Shown piece by piece: positions 63,184-64,000 of a stretch of 64,000 nucleotides of DNA. Location of the stretch: assembly GCF_030068475.1 (NCBI RefSeq), contig NZ_JAQOSP010000133.1, positions 17,335-81,334 of the forward strand, read 5' to 3'. The position numbers were made by a program, and so were the translations under genes. Positions within the stretch are counted from its first letter, which is position 1; every line of letters starts with the position of its first letter. The stretch comes from Roseofilum acuticapitatum BLCC-M154 (GTDB lineage Bacteria > Cyanobacteriota > Cyanobacteriia > Cyanobacteriales > Desertifilaceae). The notes under the pieces are model-generated. The model was not told the origin of the DNA and did not search any database. It saw only the letters and a program-made list of their open reading frames with translations.

Positions 63184-63765
63184 CTAACCATAATAAGGGG
63201 GTTCATTCCCTGGTTTCCATTTAATATTACAACCGAGACTGGGCTTTTGCTCGGAATTTACGGGGTTTCCGCCTAGGATGGAGGCGATCGCCTGGCGCAA
63301 ATCTTGACCGGTTACGGGAATATGGGTACTGGGGCGAGAGTCATCAAGTTGCCCTCGGTACACCAGGTGGCGATCGCCATCAAAGAGGAAGAAATCTGGA
63401 GTACAAGCAGCCGTATAACTTTTTGCTACTTCCTGGCTTTCATCGTAGCAAATAGGGAAGGTAAAGCCTACTTCTTGAGCCATTTGTTTTAAGTTTTCTG
63501 GGGAATCATCCGGGTATTTTACTGCATCATTTGCACTAATTGCCACGATTCCTAAGTCCGTATTTTGATAATCTTTCCCTAGACTGGATAATTGATGTTG
63601 AACATGGATGACAAAGGGACAATGTTTACAAATAAACATTACTAAAAGAGCTTTTTTCTGGGCAAAACTCTCTAAAGAAATGATTTCTCCAGAGACTACA
63701 TCTGGGAGTTGAAAGTCGGGCGCTAGAGTGCCTAACGCTAACATGGTTGATTCGGTTCTCGCCAT
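63184..63765 (-). CDS. Thioredoxin-like peroxiredoxin/TlpA-type protein
   Basis: 193 residues. A thioredoxin fold of the AhpC/TSA-like thioredoxin family: LAPDFQLPDVVSGEIISLES, MFICKHCPFVIHVQHQL with the redox CxxC pair, GIVAISANDAVKYPDDSPEN, and TPDFFLFDGDRHLVYRGQLD. The C-terminal LGCNIKWKPGNEPPYYG is typical for this subfamily in cyanobacteria. Likely a cytoplasmic thiol reductase or peroxidase; substrate unknown. It lies 104 bases upstream of gatB on the same strand. Confidence 0.85.
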   Translation of the reverse strand: MARTESTMLALGTLAPDFQLPDVVSGEIISLESFAQKKALLVMFICKHCPFVIHVQHQLSSLGKDYQNTDLGIVAISANDAVKYPDDSPENLKQMAQEVGFTFPICYDESQEVAKSYTAACTPDFFLFDGDRHLVYRGQLDDSRPSTHIPVTGQDLRQAIASILGGNPVNSEQKPSLGCNIKWKPGNEPPYYG

Positions 63766-63850
63766 AGGGATTAAATGTACAAAGTCGGTTTAAATCCCCT
63801 TTATTGTACAAGTGCATCCTAATCTGTGAAGCATTCCCTGATTTCTAATG

Positions 63851-64000
63851 ATATCAAGTCCGGTTTCCGCAAGCGGACATGAAAATCTGTTAAGAAGCGG
63901 GCAAGATGCCCGCACTCCTCTAATCCCTTGATATTACTGGAGTGGGAGCGTCTCGCTCCCTAAATTTTTAATCATGGTATTTCCGCTTCGCGGACATGAA
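63851..64000. mobile_element. TIR element (ATATCAAGTCCG), cut by the window edge
   Basis: Begins ATATCAAGTCCGGTTTCCGC and runs to the window end, ending TTCCGCTTCGCGGACATGAA. It matches the 41101-41226 element in reverse orientation but holds one extra module of about 42 bases (with GGGAGCGTCTCGCTCCC), so it is a longer variant. The right terminal repeat should lie just beyond base 64000. Confidence 0.8.

Overview
The window comes from a cyanobacterial chromosome, most likely of a filamentous or colonial Oscillatoriales-type lineage; the genus is not settled. Evidence: the HIP1 octamer GCGATCGC is very frequent in genes and spacers. Cyanobacteria-specific families are present (CRR7, DUF2854, DUF2499/DUF3593, DUF2996, DUF3370, YaaW-type), along with ferredoxin-dependent sulfite reductase, a four-ACT aspartate kinase and an NtcB/CnaT pair. 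Spacers are full of short palindromic and heptameric repeats. No rRNA, tRNA or CRISPR array was seen.

Layout. 1-1.4 kb: small accessory genes (partial Uma2 nuclease, DUF1810, a DUF4258-like/DUF2283 pair). 1.5-3.3 kb: ABC exporter. 3.4-7.4 kb: the most striking locus, a small Bell/HeLo-like protein followed by a STAND-NTPase/WD40 receptor; the two share a RHIM-like motif at opposite termini, as in an amyloid-signalled cell-death module. 7.5-9.3 kb: RHH/PIN toxin-antitoxin pair, HD hydrolase, DUF2996. 9.5-21 kb: ilvB with a zinc-ribbon tail, pentapeptide protein, RNase H-fold protein, PepF, a repeat-rich spacer with a GUN4 remnant, YaaW plus O-antigen ligase-like gene, a second PIN toxin pair, a serine-hydrolase homologue without its SxxK residues, and a secreted beta-barrel candidate.

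21.3-29.8 kb: sulfite reductase, CRR7, DUF2854, a histone-deacetylase-like hydrolase, and divergently ntcB-cnaT behind a textbook NtcA promoter, followed by a GTPase and DUF2499/DUF3593. 29.9-46.7 kb: mostly housekeeping genes (uninterrupted dnaE, rsmI, ureF-ureG, a thiS-like gene beside thrC, a SirB1-type protein), two signalling proteins, an orphan gp25-type baseplate gene, MORN and DUF3370 envelope proteins. 46.8-50.9 kb: a TPR membrane protein and a Tat-exported pseudo-orthocaspase in which the catalytic His/Cys pair is Tyr/Ser.

51-52.1 kb: sat (ATP sulfurylase). 52.2-59 kb: a type I restriction-modification operon (hsdM, GIY-YIG, hsdS, YhcG-type nuclease, hsdR) with a palindromic repeat inserted in frame in several genes. 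59.3-63.8 kb: lysC, gatB and a thioredoxin-like gene. At least three short elements with identical 12-bp terminal inverted repeats (15.5, 41.1 and 63.9 kb) lie in spacers. Family assignments rest on reading motifs and recalled family features; no database search was run.
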